Of a DNA stretch of 64,000 bases, positions 42,597 through 51,849 are shown piece by piece. A model generated the notes under the pieces. That model saw only the letters and a program-made list of their open reading frames with translations, was not told the DNA's origin and ran no database searches. The stretch comes from Pseudohongiella sp. Its GTDB lineage: Bacteria > Pseudomonadota > Gammaproteobacteria > Pseudomonadales > Pseudohongiellaceae. Position 1 is the stretch's first letter; the number at the start of each line of letters is the position of its first letter. The position numbers and the translations under genes are program-made. The stretch spans positions 62,001-126,000 of the forward strand of contig JAUYSM010000021.1 in the NCBI GenBank assembly GCA_030696315.1, given 5' to 3'.

Positions 42597-43196
42597 TCAC
42601 TCCTCCGATTGGGTGCTTGTGGTGAGACGACTAAAACCCACAACGGTTATTTCACCGATGTACTGATTGCGGTTCCTTCGTAGATCAAGACTGCTGACAC
42701 CCAGGAAAGGCTCGGACTGCTTGAGCGCATTAAGAAAGCGCAGCATGCTGTTTTGATCACCAAGTGCAAACGACATCGTCTGCTCTACCATCAACCAGTC
42801 CGCTGAAATATTGGAATCGGCCAGGCTAACGGAGGTAATGATCAGCCCATTTTCGGAGCCAATTTCCCGAGCCTGTCTTTGGATAGCCGCTGCCAAAAGC
42901 GCTGCAGAACCCGCAGTGAACAAACTGGATTCAATGTCTGACAAACGCTGTTCAGCGTCTGCTCTGCGTTGCGCCCAGTCATCAGCACCATCAATCAAAC
43001 GTTGTTCTCGGTCTATATCTGCGCGCAGGTTCTCGATCTGCAGATTGCGTGAACGAAAAACGTCAAGCAGCGCAGGTACACCATTGGTAAGCAGGAATAC
43101 CACGGCAACAAAAGCCGCCAGACCCAGTATGCGCTTTTCTCTTTGTAACAATGGCCGTCGCACGGCGACCTCGGGCAATTTTCGCAACAAGGACAT
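42597..43196 (-). CDS. gspM: Type II secretion protein GspM
   Basis: 199 residues from MSLLRKLPEV; the ATG overlaps the gspL stop (TGATG). One membrane helix (ILGLAAFVAVVFLLTNGVPAL, ~30-50), a coiled coil (~60-95) and a small ferredoxin-like periplasmic domain. It pairs with GspL. The family is poorly conserved, so identity rests on layout and order. Confidence 0.82.
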   Translation of the reverse strand: MSLLRKLPEVAVRRPLLQREKRILGLAAFVAVVFLLTNGVPALLDVFRSRNLQIENLRADIDREQRLIDGADDWAQRRADAEQRLSDIESSLFTAGSAALLAAAIQRQAREIGSENGLIITSVSLADSNISADWLMVEQTMSFALGDQNSMLRFLNALKQSEPFLGVSSLDLRRNRNQYIGEITVVGFSRLTTSTQSEE

Positions 43197-44611
43197 CAGC
43201 GACGCTCCGGGAAGTGCCATTCGCGATAGGCTGAGAAATTGACGGTGCTTAATCTGAGTTCGATAAAGTAACGGTTGTTATTGGTGGCCCGCGCAAAGTC
43301 GACTTCGGTAAACATCGGGTTCTGTTCCAGTTGCTCAAGGATATTCTGCGGATCCGGGCTTTCTCCCTCTAAACCCAACAAACCTTCATCAAGCTCAAAA
43401 GCACTCAATAGGCCTGGGTTGATCACAGGCTGCAAGGTTAACAACACTTCCGCAATATCTTGATCTGGGAACTCAGTAAACGCACCCCAGTTATTTTCAA
43501 AATCGCGTACAACCGCCTGATCAGCACGGGCAACTGCTGAGAGTGCCTGTGTCTGTGACAAGGCCGCATCAAGGCGAAACAGCTGAAATGATTGCCACAC
43601 AAACGGCAAACTCACCACCAGCACTGCCGCTAATGCTACCTTCAGGATGTCCTTGCGCAAGCGGCCTTGTGCAAGCTGGTGCCTTGCTGCCAGGGCCGCC
43701 TCTGGGAAAACCCCTTTTACCGCCAGCCTGGCCAAACTGTTTAAGTGCGTTGTATGTTGAGATGCATGCAATGGGTCACTCTGTAGCGCGTTTGCACCCA
43801 GATAATCCTGCGCCGATGCCAGAAACAGCTTGTGCGGTGCTAACAGACTCTCACCGCGCTCCTGCATGAATTTTTCCCGCAGTTCGGGTACCGCCATATC
43901 CATGGCCGTGCACTGCAGGCAAGTCAGAACACCCTGTTGGTTATCTTGCAACGCAGTCGTCAGTTGTTGGTCGCAGTCCTCAACCGATGTCAGCAAATTA
44001 TCTGCTGCACTCATTTCTGACTCAGCGGCACCCAGTCGATCAGAAAACAAGGCAATGCGAGGCATAATAGATGCCAGAAAAATTTTGTGATCGGAAAACG
44101 CCTTGAACAAACTCTCTGCCCGCTCAACTGGTAGCCACGTCGCAAGCCCGGTCTGAACCGAGGGCAGCGGCCCTTGTTTTAAGCTTGGGATAAATCCGAC
44201 ATTTAAGGCCTGTTCAAACTCAGGCAATACTGTCATAGCCTGAAGTAACAACGCTGAGCGCTGCAAATCCAGTCCGGCAGCAGGCAAGTTTGCTTCGCTG
44301 ATGTAAAATTCTGATGGCGGAAGCAGTAGCACACAGATTTTTTCAGGATGGTTATTATCCGATAACAATTGTGCGGCCGCGTCCGCCAGTGTTTTTTCGT
44401 CGTATCGGTTTAAACCCAAGGGGCTCTGCCCGGCAAGGTCAGGTGATATAGTGATGCGCACGGAGCGTCTGGTGTGCAAGTCAATCAATTGATCATCAAA
44501 CACCATGAGCGCAATGTTCACCCGACTGGCGATCGATACACAAACATTGGCATTTTGGGCGAGTCTGGCACGCAGCGCCTGCAGATATTCGCTCACTGTG
44601 CTCAGATTCAT
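43196..44611 (-). CDS. gspL: Type II secretion protein GspL
   Basis: 471 residues. A cytoplasmic actin-like part (~1-300; IALMVFDDQLIDLHT, LLLPPSEFYISEANLPAAG), one membrane helix (ILKVALAAVLVVSLPFVWQSF, ~320) and a periplasmic domain. GspL recruits GspE and binds GspM. AGGGA precedes the ATG by seven bases; this is the first gene of the operon gspL-M-E-F-D-G-H-I-J-K. Confidence 0.82.
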   Translation of the reverse strand: MNLSTVSEYLQALRARLAQNANVCVSIASRVNIALMVFDDQLIDLHTRRSVRITISPDLAGQSPLGLNRYDEKTLADAAAQLLSDNNHPEKICVLLLPPSEFYISEANLPAAGLDLQRSALLLQAMTVLPEFEQALNVGFIPSLKQGPLPSVQTGLATWLPVERAESLFKAFSDHKIFLASIMPRIALFSDRLGAAESEMSAADNLLTSVEDCDQQLTTALQDNQQGVLTCLQCTAMDMAVPELREKFMQERGESLLAPHKLFLASAQDYLGANALQSDPLHASQHTTHLNSLARLAVKGVFPEAALAARHQLAQGRLRKDILKVALAAVLVVSLPFVWQSFQLFRLDAALSQTQALSAVARADQAVVRDFENNWGAFTEFPDQDIAEVLLTLQPVINPGLLSAFELDEGLLGLEGESPDPQNILEQLEQNPMFTEVDFARATNNNRYFIELRLSTVNFSAYREWHFPERR

Positions 44612-44749
44612 TAAGGGTTCCCTGTTGTTTTAGTTGCGTGCTGCCGGATTATACGCAAAAAATCCAAGGATTCCTTTGCCAGTTATGCGTCAAGGCACAC
44701 GATACACAGCAGTAAGACGCTGTGCTTGCGTGAAAAGTTTGTTCTGCGC

Positions 44750-46822
44750 TTAACGTTCTCTGTGTACGCGGTTTCGCCCGTTTTCCTTGGCTTTGTAGAG
44801 GGCCTTGTCTGCTCTTTCAAACAGTGAGTCAGTGCTGTCTTCACGCACCGCTTCGACCACACCAAAGGACACTGTGATCTGAATTTGCCGCTCTTTAAAA
44901 TGAAATGGGATGGCCGCAATGGCCAGTCGCAATTTGTTCAACACATGCTCCGCGTCGGCGGGGCGGGTATCTGGCATGATAACGACAAACTCTTCGCCAC
45001 CGTAGCGGCCGATAAAGTCTTTGTCTCGCAGGCGAGATGCCAGTTCGCGAGCAATAATTTTGAGAACTTTGTCGCCTGCCAGATGCCCGTAGCTGTCGTT
45101 GATGTTTTTGAAAAAGTCGACATCCGCGACTGCCAGGCAAAGCGAGCGATCTTCATCCCTGCGCTCATGACTTGCGCCTTGCTGCCATTTTTCCAGTAAC
45201 TGACGAACGCGCTGATTGTAGGCTTCGCGATTAGGCAATTCTGTTAAGGTGTCTTTGGTGGCACTTTCCTGCTGGCGAGCCAAATTCAATCGCAGTTCCT
45301 GCGACTCATTTTCAAGCGAAGCTATTCGCTCAGTTAAGGCTCTCATCTCCGCCGACAGCACTGTGTCTTGCTGCGATCTTTGAGATTTAAAACCATCCAG
45401 TGAATTAATGATGGATCCAATCTGACTTTGAACAGAACTTTTTAAGGTTTCCAGATCGGTATCAGAGCGCTCAACCGCTGTTTTAATACCCTGGATTTGA
45501 GCGCGGACACTGGCGTCCATTTCCGCGTCAGCCGCCGTGCTTTCGTCCGAGTAGCGCTTGGAGCTGTCTACAAATGCCTGCACTTGTGCAAGGCTTTCGG
45601 TCACCTCACTGAGAAAACCCTGAAATTCTGCACGTTGTTCATCCGCCGCATTTCTAAGGACTTGCAGTATCTGCTCAAGAATTGCGACAAAATCGTACCA
45701 ATTCAGGCCCTTGATTACACTGCGTCTGATCGATTCAACCAGGCTTACCGACTCTCCGGTGATGTGGATAGACTCAAGAATGCGTAACAACAGTGGTTCA
45801 ACATGCCCGGCGATATACGAAAAGGCTGGCTCGGCCAGTCCTGAGCGATCTCTGATCAGCTCGCCTTCAATGCCCTCTGGCTCCTCTTGTTCTGCCGTGA
45901 CTTCATGAGTTCTCTCTGCCTGCAGGTCCAGATCCTGCTCATGGTCTTGCTCAAGAGCATCATCTTCCGGCCTCGGGCTATCCGCTGACTTTACTGCGTC
46001 ACGAGAGAGGGACGCATTGACCACATTAATTGCCGGTGCGGGACTTTTTGCGCCTGATTCGGCGATAGCTTGACTCGAGTCCGCAGATTTATCGGATACA
46101 ACAGAGGATCTCACGTCTGCTTGGTCTTCCGCAGGCCTATCGCTGGCATGCTCTCGTGTATTCGCTGGTGGCGGTACAACCTCAGGGCTGACATTTACAG
46201 CAGCACTGTTGCTTTGTAATGGGATGTCGTTTTTGCTTAAAACCTGTGGATCTGAAATGTCTTGATCTGGGTTGGTTGAAAACAAGCGTTGCCAGAAGCC
46301 TTTGCCCGCAGCGCCAGCACCTTGTTGCTCCTGACTGGCAAGCAGAACTTGAACAGACTCTCTCAACAGATCAATAAACTGCTTGATCAGGCCGGCGTGT
46401 TGTTGTGGATCTTCAAGTCGGGTTTGCAGTCCGCTGGAAAACTTTTTTAGTTGACGACGGGTAGCGCCAGAGAGGGGAAGTTTTGAGAGTTCACTGATGG
46501 CGCTTTCAAACGCCTGTTTTAGTGCCCAGTTGCTGGTGTCTTTTTCATTATCGAGGCGAATAACTGATTGTTCGATTTGTTCCAGCAATCGTTCAAGGCC
46601 GGCCTCTCTGTCATCGTGGCGCAGGCTTGATCGAAGGTCTGCCAGTTGCTTGTCAAGACGAGGGTCGTGGCCATCGCCGGCGAGACTTACGCCAAGCAGG
46701 CCACGTCTGAGTAATTTGATACGAGAAGATAACGCTTTTTCGCGGTTTTCATGCTCTTCAAGAGCATCAAGAAACTTGCGCTTCCAGCGCTGAGCTTCTT
46801 CATCCTGCATCCGTTGAACCAT
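44750..46822 (-). CDS. dgcH: Diguanylate cyclase (GGDEF), DgcH-like
   Basis: 690 residues, apparently cytoplasmic. An N-terminal helical region (~1-170) is followed by a disordered acidic linker (~200-310), a helical/coiled-coil region (~330-530) and a C-terminal GGDEF domain (~535-690). The active site is GGEEF (RYGGEEFVVIMP) and the RxxD inhibitory site (RDKD) lies directly before FIGR, so product inhibition is likely. It makes cyclic di-GMP. The place beside dsbA and cytochrome c4 matches DgcH (PA5487) of Pseudomonas aeruginosa as I recall it. Confidence 0.88.
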   Translation of the reverse strand: MVQRMQDEEAQRWKRKFLDALEEHENREKALSSRIKLLRRGLLGVSLAGDGHDPRLDKQLADLRSSLRHDDREAGLERLLEQIEQSVIRLDNEKDTSNWALKQAFESAISELSKLPLSGATRRQLKKFSSGLQTRLEDPQQHAGLIKQFIDLLRESVQVLLASQEQQGAGAAGKGFWQRLFSTNPDQDISDPQVLSKNDIPLQSNSAAVNVSPEVVPPPANTREHASDRPAEDQADVRSSVVSDKSADSSQAIAESGAKSPAPAINVVNASLSRDAVKSADSPRPEDDALEQDHEQDLDLQAERTHEVTAEQEEPEGIEGELIRDRSGLAEPAFSYIAGHVEPLLLRILESIHITGESVSLVESIRRSVIKGLNWYDFVAILEQILQVLRNAADEQRAEFQGFLSEVTESLAQVQAFVDSSKRYSDESTAADAEMDASVRAQIQGIKTAVERSDTDLETLKSSVQSQIGSIINSLDGFKSQRSQQDTVLSAEMRALTERIASLENESQELRLNLARQQESATKDTLTELPNREAYNQRVRQLLEKWQQGASHERRDEDRSLCLAVADVDFFKNINDSYGHLAGDKVLKIIARELASRLRDKDFIGRYGGEEFVVIMPDTRPADAEHVLNKLRLAIAAIPFHFKERQIQITVSFGVVEAVREDSTDSLFERADKALYKAKENGRNRVHRER

Positions 46823-46887
46823 GAGCTACTAACCCTGATGAATAATTACGCCGGCTGACAGGAAACAATCTGCCGGCGCCTGTCACA

Positions 46888-47532
46888 TCAGCGCGCGGCC
46901 CGCTCCCGTGCCACCAAAAAGTCAACAATTGTGAGCATATCTTGTTGTGTTCGAACGGCATCGTTGGTTGTTACCAGATATTTCCCGTTCACAATCACAT
47001 TTGGAGTGCTGCGAATCTGGTACTCACTCATCCTTTGTTCGGCTTGGTTGACCTTGGTGCGAACCGGGAATGAGTTAAAAGCGCGTGAGAAATCTTCTTC
47101 ACCTACTCCGTGCCGTGCAAACATATCCGCCAACTGACGCTCGTTTTGCAAACGATTATTCTGAAGATTAATGGCTTCGAAAATCGGTGCATGAACTTTA
47201 TCGACCACATTCAGACTTTCTGCAGTGTAGTAAGCTTGTGCATGAATCTTCATCAGCTCATTCCAGATAGCAGGAAATCGCAGGTAGTCAATATCATCGG
47301 GAGCATTGTGTGCCCAGTCATCTACCAATGGCTGGAAGCGGAAGCAATGTCCACATCCGTACCAGAATACTTCGAGAATTTCGATTTTGTCAGGATTATT
47401 AGTCCTGACCGGTGCGGGCAACTCTTCATAGTGTGTTCCAGCCACATAAAGAGATGGCTGGGCATTTACTGCTGAGCCCATAAAGGCCAACAAAACTGCT
47501 GCACCCGCGTACCTGATAATTGATTTGATCAT
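46888..47532 (-). CDS. dsbA: Thiol:disulfide interchange protein DsbA
   Basis: 214 residues with signal peptide (ends SAVNA, ~24). The thioredoxin-fold active site is CGHC in EVFWYGCGHCFRFQP; the cis-Pro loop is RSTPNVIVNGKY. It introduces disulfides into exported proteins in the periplasm, likely including the type II substrates and the cysteine-paired c5 cytochromes. Confidence 0.93.
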   Translation of the reverse strand: MIKSIIRYAGAAVLLAFMGSAVNAQPSLYVAGTHYEELPAPVRTNNPDKIEILEVFWYGCGHCFRFQPLVDDWAHNAPDDIDYLRFPAIWNELMKIHAQAYYTAESLNVVDKVHAPIFEAINLQNNRLQNERQLADMFARHGVGEEDFSRAFNSFPVRTKVNQAEQRMSEYQIRSTPNVIVNGKYLVTTNDAVRTQQDMLTIVDFLVARERAAR

Positions 47533-47608
47533 AGTAGCTACTCCGATTCGATTACTGTCCCGCTAGTAGACCGCGTTCAGACTGAATAATTGCTGAACGC
47601 GAAAATAA

Positions 47609-48220
47609 TCAATGCAAGCCGGAAACGTAGTTTGCCAGCGCTTCGATTTCTGCGTCAGTCAGACGCTCAGCTATGATGCGCATCGGGGCAGGGTCACCAT
47701 CGTTATTTCGGGTACCCGCTCGGAATGCTTTCATCTGTGTAGAAATATACTCAGCATGCTGCCCGCCCAACGCCGGGAAACCTGCCTGAGCAACACCACT
47801 TCCAGTTGGAGCATGACACGCAGAACAAGCCGCAATGCCTAGCTCTTCAACACCCGCGCGGTAGATACGTTCGCCGGTTTCGATCAGGTCAGGGTTAGCG
47901 CCGTTTACAGTCACTTCTTTTGATGCATAAAACGCAGCAATATCTGCAAGATCTTGTTCACTCAAATTATCGAGCAATCCAGTCATCATTGCGATTGGAC
48001 GCGCACCAGACTTCACATCATGCATTTGCTTCAGCAGGTAGCGCTCATTCTGGCCAGCCAGCTTGGGGTTACTGCCGATTGCGCTGTTACCATCAGCACC
48101 ATGACAGGCTGCACAAACTGCGGCTTTACGTTCGCCGGCAGCGGCATCACCAGCGGCCTGAGCAGTTAAGCTGGTAACAGCAATGAGAATTGACGCCAGG
48201 GAAAACACTAATCTTTTCAT
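47609..48220 (-). CDS. Diheme cytochrome c4
   Basis: 203 residues with signal peptide (ends TAQAA, ~23). Two class I heme domains: CAACHGADG (~35) and CSACHAPTG (~130), each with a distal Met (ARPIAMMTGLL and DPAPMRIIAERL). Cytochrome c4 shuttles electrons between the bc1 complex and terminal oxidases in the periplasm. It is divergent from engB across a 191-bp promoter region (48221-48411). Confidence 0.92.
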   Translation of the reverse strand: MKRLVFSLASILIAVTSLTAQAAGDAAAGERKAAVCAACHGADGNSAIGSNPKLAGQNERYLLKQMHDVKSGARPIAMMTGLLDNLSEQDLADIAAFYASKEVTVNGANPDLIETGERIYRAGVEELGIAACSACHAPTGSGVAQAGFPALGGQHAEYISTQMKAFRAGTRNNDGDPAPMRIIAERLTDAEIEALANYVSGLH

Positions 48221-48411
48221 GGAGAATCGAAGTTCCTGAACAGTGTATAAACAGTATGTGGGTTACTCGGCAATCCCTTTAGCCATGCTGTCGCAGAGGC
48301 CAAACGGGTCGCAGCGGCCGCAGAGTATAGCACAGCTACCCAACTTGTGTAGGCGCCCTCTTAGAGGAATCACTGGCTTAGGTCGCTGGCGCTCCGGTAG
48401 AATGCTGCACT

Positions 48412-49005
48412 ATGAATTATCAGAATGCAAAATTTGTTATCAGCGCCGCAAAGCTCAGTGGCTGCCCGCTGGACAGTCAACGTGAAGTCGCCTTTGCCGG
48501 CCGCTCCAATGCTGGCAAGTCCAGCTCAATCAATTCGTTGACTCGCCAGGGTCAATTGGCCCGCGCCAGCAAGACGCCCGGTCGCACTCAGCTCATAAAC
48601 TTTTTTATGGTGGCGGAGGGCAAGTATCTGGTGGATCTGCCCGGCTATGGTTACGCAAAAGTACCACTGGCCGTCAAAGATAACTGGCAGATACACCTGG
48701 AACACTACCTGAATAAGCGCGAAGCGTTGGCTGGCTTGGTACTGGTAACAGACATCCGACACGTATTCAAAGATTTCGACCTGATGATGATTGACTGGGC
48801 CCGAAATAATCAGATTCCGCTTCATATCATTCTGACAAAGTCGGACAAGTTAAAAAGAGGCGCGATTCAGGATGCCCTGCGAACTGCCCGGGAAATCATA
48901 AAAGATATTCCACAGGCGAGTGTGCAGGAGTTTTCGTCTCTTAAAAACATAGGTATCGATGTGCTCGCTGGCAAACTGGATACCTGGCTAGAGAGCAATC
49001 AGTGA
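48412..49005 (+). CDS. engB: Ribosome biogenesis GTPase EngB/YihA
   Basis: 197 residues. G1 GRSNAGKSS (~34), G2 region TPGRTQLINFF, G3 DLPGYG, G4 TKSDK and G5 SSLKNIG. It assists assembly of the 50S subunit. Its 3' end overlaps the convergent polA gene by 7 bp. Confidence 0.94.
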   Translation: MNYQNAKFVISAAKLSGCPLDSQREVAFAGRSNAGKSSSINSLTRQGQLARASKTPGRTQLINFFMVAEGKYLVDLPGYGYAKVPLAVKDNWQIHLEHYLNKREALAGLVLVTDIRHVFKDFDLMMIDWARNNQIPLHIILTKSDKLKRGAIQDALRTAREIIKDIPQASVQEFSSLKNIGIDVLAGKLDTWLESNQ

Positions 49006-51782
49006 GCTTCATCCCAATTTGAGCCAACGCCTACGTCGACCACCAGCGGCACATCCAGGGCAGCGGCGCTGACCATTCTGAATCGAACACCCTCTGTCAA
49101 AAGACCTACATCTTGTTCACTGACTTCAAACACCAGTTCATCGTGGACCTGAAGCACCAGCCTTGCGTCCAACACGCCTGTCTGCAACCAATGATCAATA
49201 TCGACCATAGCCTGCTTGATGATATCGGCAGCAGTTCCTTGCATGGGTGCGTTAATTGCTGTGCGCTGTGCGGCTTTACGCAACATGCCATTTCCGGCCC
49301 GGATGTCGGGTAAATATAGTCGACGTCCAAACAGTGTTTCTACATACCCCTGAGACTCTGCCTGTTCACGTGTTTTTTCCATATAGTCATGTACGCCAGG
49401 GTAGCGTTCGAAGTACTTGTCAACGTACAACTGCGCATCGTGGCGATCTATACCTAATTGTTTGGCAAGTCCAAACGCTGACATGCCATAGATAAGTCCA
49501 AAATTGATGGCTTTTGCGCGGCGGCGTTGTTCGGAGGTTACGTCCTGAACTGACACACCAAACACCTCTGAGGCGGTTGCCCGATGAACATCCTGTGCAT
49601 TTGCAAACGCTGCAAGCAGCCCGGCATCCTGGGAAAGATGCGCCATAATCCGAAGCTCGACCTGGGAATAATCCGCGGCCAACAATTTGTATCCCGGTGC
49701 AGCTACAAATGCCTGACGAATTTTTCGTCCTTCTGCACTGCGGATAGGAATATTCTGCAGATTCGGCTCAGTAGATGACAGTCTGCCGGTTGCTGCCACC
49801 GCCTGTTGAAAACAAGAGTGTATCCGACCCGTTGTGCGATTGATTTCAAGCGGCAGTTTGTCCGTGTAAGTAGACTTGAGTTTGCTCAAGCCACGATGCT
49901 CCATAATCAGGTTAGGCAGCTCAAAGTCCAGTGCCAGTTCTTGCAGAATGGGTTCGGCCGTTGAGGGTTGCCCTGTAGGTGTCTTTTTCAACACTGGCAG
50001 TTTTAGCTTGTCGTACAAAATTGCCTGCAGCTGTTTAGGTGATCCCAGATTAAACGACTCCCCAGCCAGTAAGAACACCTGTTGCTCAAGTTCAGACAGT
50101 CGGGAAGCCAAGGTGATAGATTGTTGATGGAGCATTTCTGGGTCAATCGCGATGCCTTGTCGCTCCATTCTTTGCAACACAGGGCTTAGCGCTAGCTCAT
50201 AGTATTTGTACAAGCCTGCCAGCTGACCTGTTTTACCTAACTCATCTGAGAGTTTTAAGTGCAGTCTACCAACGACATCGGCTTGTGGCGCAAGGTAGGT
50301 CATTGCAGCCTCGGGAGCAGACTGTGTCAACGCCAGTTTTTGCCTGCCAGCACCAATTAAACTCTCGATAGGAGGGAGCCGCATTGAAAGGTAGTATTCA
50401 CTTACATCTGAAATATTGTGGTTGATTGCAACCGAATTCATAACGTAAGAGGCCAAATGCGTGTCAAATCGCCAGCCTTTTACCAAAATTCCATGGTTCT
50501 GAAGTACATGCGTCACATGTTTATTGTCGTGCGCAGCCTTTCGAATATTTCCATCTTCAAGTACTGGTTTCAACAAGGTCAGACATACCCTGCGATCCAG
50601 CACGGACGGGGAGTCAAGACTGTCATGATCGAGCGCAAGATAGACCGCCTCGCCAGGCTTCCAACTCAATGCCAGACCAATCACTTTTGCCAGCATAAAG
50701 TGTTCTCCGGTATCCAGAATTGCAACGGATACCAGACCCCGGTTTCTTATCTGTCTGATACATTCAAGCAGATCCTGTTCGGAGTTTACCAGTCTGTAGT
50801 TCTGAGCTGGGGTACTCCAGTCCTCTGTCGGGGATACGCTGATTTGCTGGCCCGCGCCTGTTGCTGCTTCGGGAATGGACGAGGCGCCTGATGAATCAAT
50901 CCCGGGAGGCACAATGGCCTCGACACCTTGTTTCTCAAGATCCTTAACCCACCCACGAAACTCAAATTCTGAAAACAGCGCCAGCAATTGCGGCTGATCT
51001 TCATCGCCTGGAATCAGCTCTTGTAATGATACGTCCAGCGCCACATCCAGCTTTATCGTTGCAAGCTCGAACGACAACCTCAGTGAATCAAGATTGTCGC
51101 GTAATTTTTCACCTATTTTGCCCCCGATCAGATGGGCGTTTGCGATCACCCCGTCCATGGAGCCGTATTCCTGCAGCCACTTAACTGCTGTCTTTGGGCC
51201 AACGCCCGGCACACCGGGAATGTTGTCTACTTTGTCGCCCGTCAGCGCCAGAAAATCCACGATACGCGACGGAGGCAATCCAAATTTGACTTCTACGGCG
51301 TCAGGATCAAGCCTCTCACCGGTCATAGTGTTGATCAACGTTACGTGCTGGTTGACCAGTTGAGCCAGGTCTTTGTCACCCGTCGAAATCAATGTGTCAC
51401 GTTGCTGTTGCAGCGCCTGTGCTGCCAAAGTCCCGATCACATCATCAGCTTCGACACCCGGCACCACTAAAAGAGGCAAGCCCATCGCCCGGATAATTTG
51501 GTGTATCGGCTCAATCTGACTGCGCAAATCATCCGGCATGGCTGGCCTGTGCGCCTTGTATTCTTTGTATATCTCATTGCGAAACGTATCACCCTTGGCA
51601 TCAAAGACAACTGCCACAGGGCTTTGCGGATATTCTTTTTTGAGGCTGCGGATCATGCTGATCACGCCTTTTATTGCGCCCGTCGCCTGTCCTTTGCTGC
51701 TCAGCAAAGGTGGCAATGCGTGATAGGCGCGAAACAGGTAAGAAGATCCATCAATCAGGATCAATGGGCTTGCCGATGCCAT
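48999..51782 (-). CDS. polA: DNA polymerase I with degenerate proofreading domain
   Basis: 927 residues from MASASPLILI. The 5'-3' exonuclease domain (~1-290) is intact (LIDGSSYLFRAYHALPPL, GVEADDVIGTLA, STGDKDLAQL, GDKVDNIPGVPGVGPKTA). The polymerase domain has AADYSQVELRIMAHLS, RRAKAINFGLIYGMSAFGLA and VHDELVFEV. The middle 3'-5' exonuclease domain lacks the catalytic acids. DTET becomes ILDTGEH, the KYDRGIL Asp becomes Val (NKHVTHVL), and the YAAED Asp becomes Gln (YLAPQ). It fills gaps in replication and repair. Confidence 0.95.
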   Translation of the reverse strand: MASASPLILIDGSSYLFRAYHALPPLLSSKGQATGAIKGVISMIRSLKKEYPQSPVAVVFDAKGDTFRNEIYKEYKAHRPAMPDDLRSQIEPIHQIIRAMGLPLLVVPGVEADDVIGTLAAQALQQQRDTLISTGDKDLAQLVNQHVTLINTMTGERLDPDAVEVKFGLPPSRIVDFLALTGDKVDNIPGVPGVGPKTAVKWLQEYGSMDGVIANAHLIGGKIGEKLRDNLDSLRLSFELATIKLDVALDVSLQELIPGDEDQPQLLALFSEFEFRGWVKDLEKQGVEAIVPPGIDSSGASSIPEAATGAGQQISVSPTEDWSTPAQNYRLVNSEQDLLECIRQIRNRGLVSVAILDTGEHFMLAKVIGLALSWKPGEAVYLALDHDSLDSPSVLDRRVCLTLLKPVLEDGNIRKAAHDNKHVTHVLQNHGILVKGWRFDTHLASYVMNSVAINHNISDVSEYYLSMRLPPIESLIGAGRQKLALTQSAPEAAMTYLAPQADVVGRLHLKLSDELGKTGQLAGLYKYYELALSPVLQRMERQGIAIDPEMLHQQSITLASRLSELEQQVFLLAGESFNLGSPKQLQAILYDKLKLPVLKKTPTGQPSTAEPILQELALDFELPNLIMEHRGLSKLKSTYTDKLPLEINRTTGRIHSCFQQAVAATGRLSSTEPNLQNIPIRSAEGRKIRQAFVAAPGYKLLAADYSQVELRIMAHLSQDAGLLAAFANAQDVHRATASEVFGVSVQDVTSEQRRRAKAINFGLIYGMSAFGLAKQLGIDRHDAQLYVDKYFERYPGVHDYMEKTREQAESQGYVETLFGRRLYLPDIRAGNGMLRKAAQRTAINAPMQGTAADIIKQAMVDIDHWLQTGVLDARLVLQVHDELVFEVSEQDVGLLTEGVRFRMVSAAALDVPLVVDVGVGSNWDEAH

Positions 51783-51849
51783 AAGGGACGTCCATGCTGA
51801 GCTATGTTTGGCAGACTGAGTCGACCGCAATGTTCAGTCAAAGATCGTA

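Noticed and set aside
48221-48411. Spot 42 RNA gene near polA/engB, as in enterobacteria
   Set aside because: polA and engB are convergent and overlap here, leaving no space; the 191-bp gap before engB shows no sequence I recognise as Spot 42.
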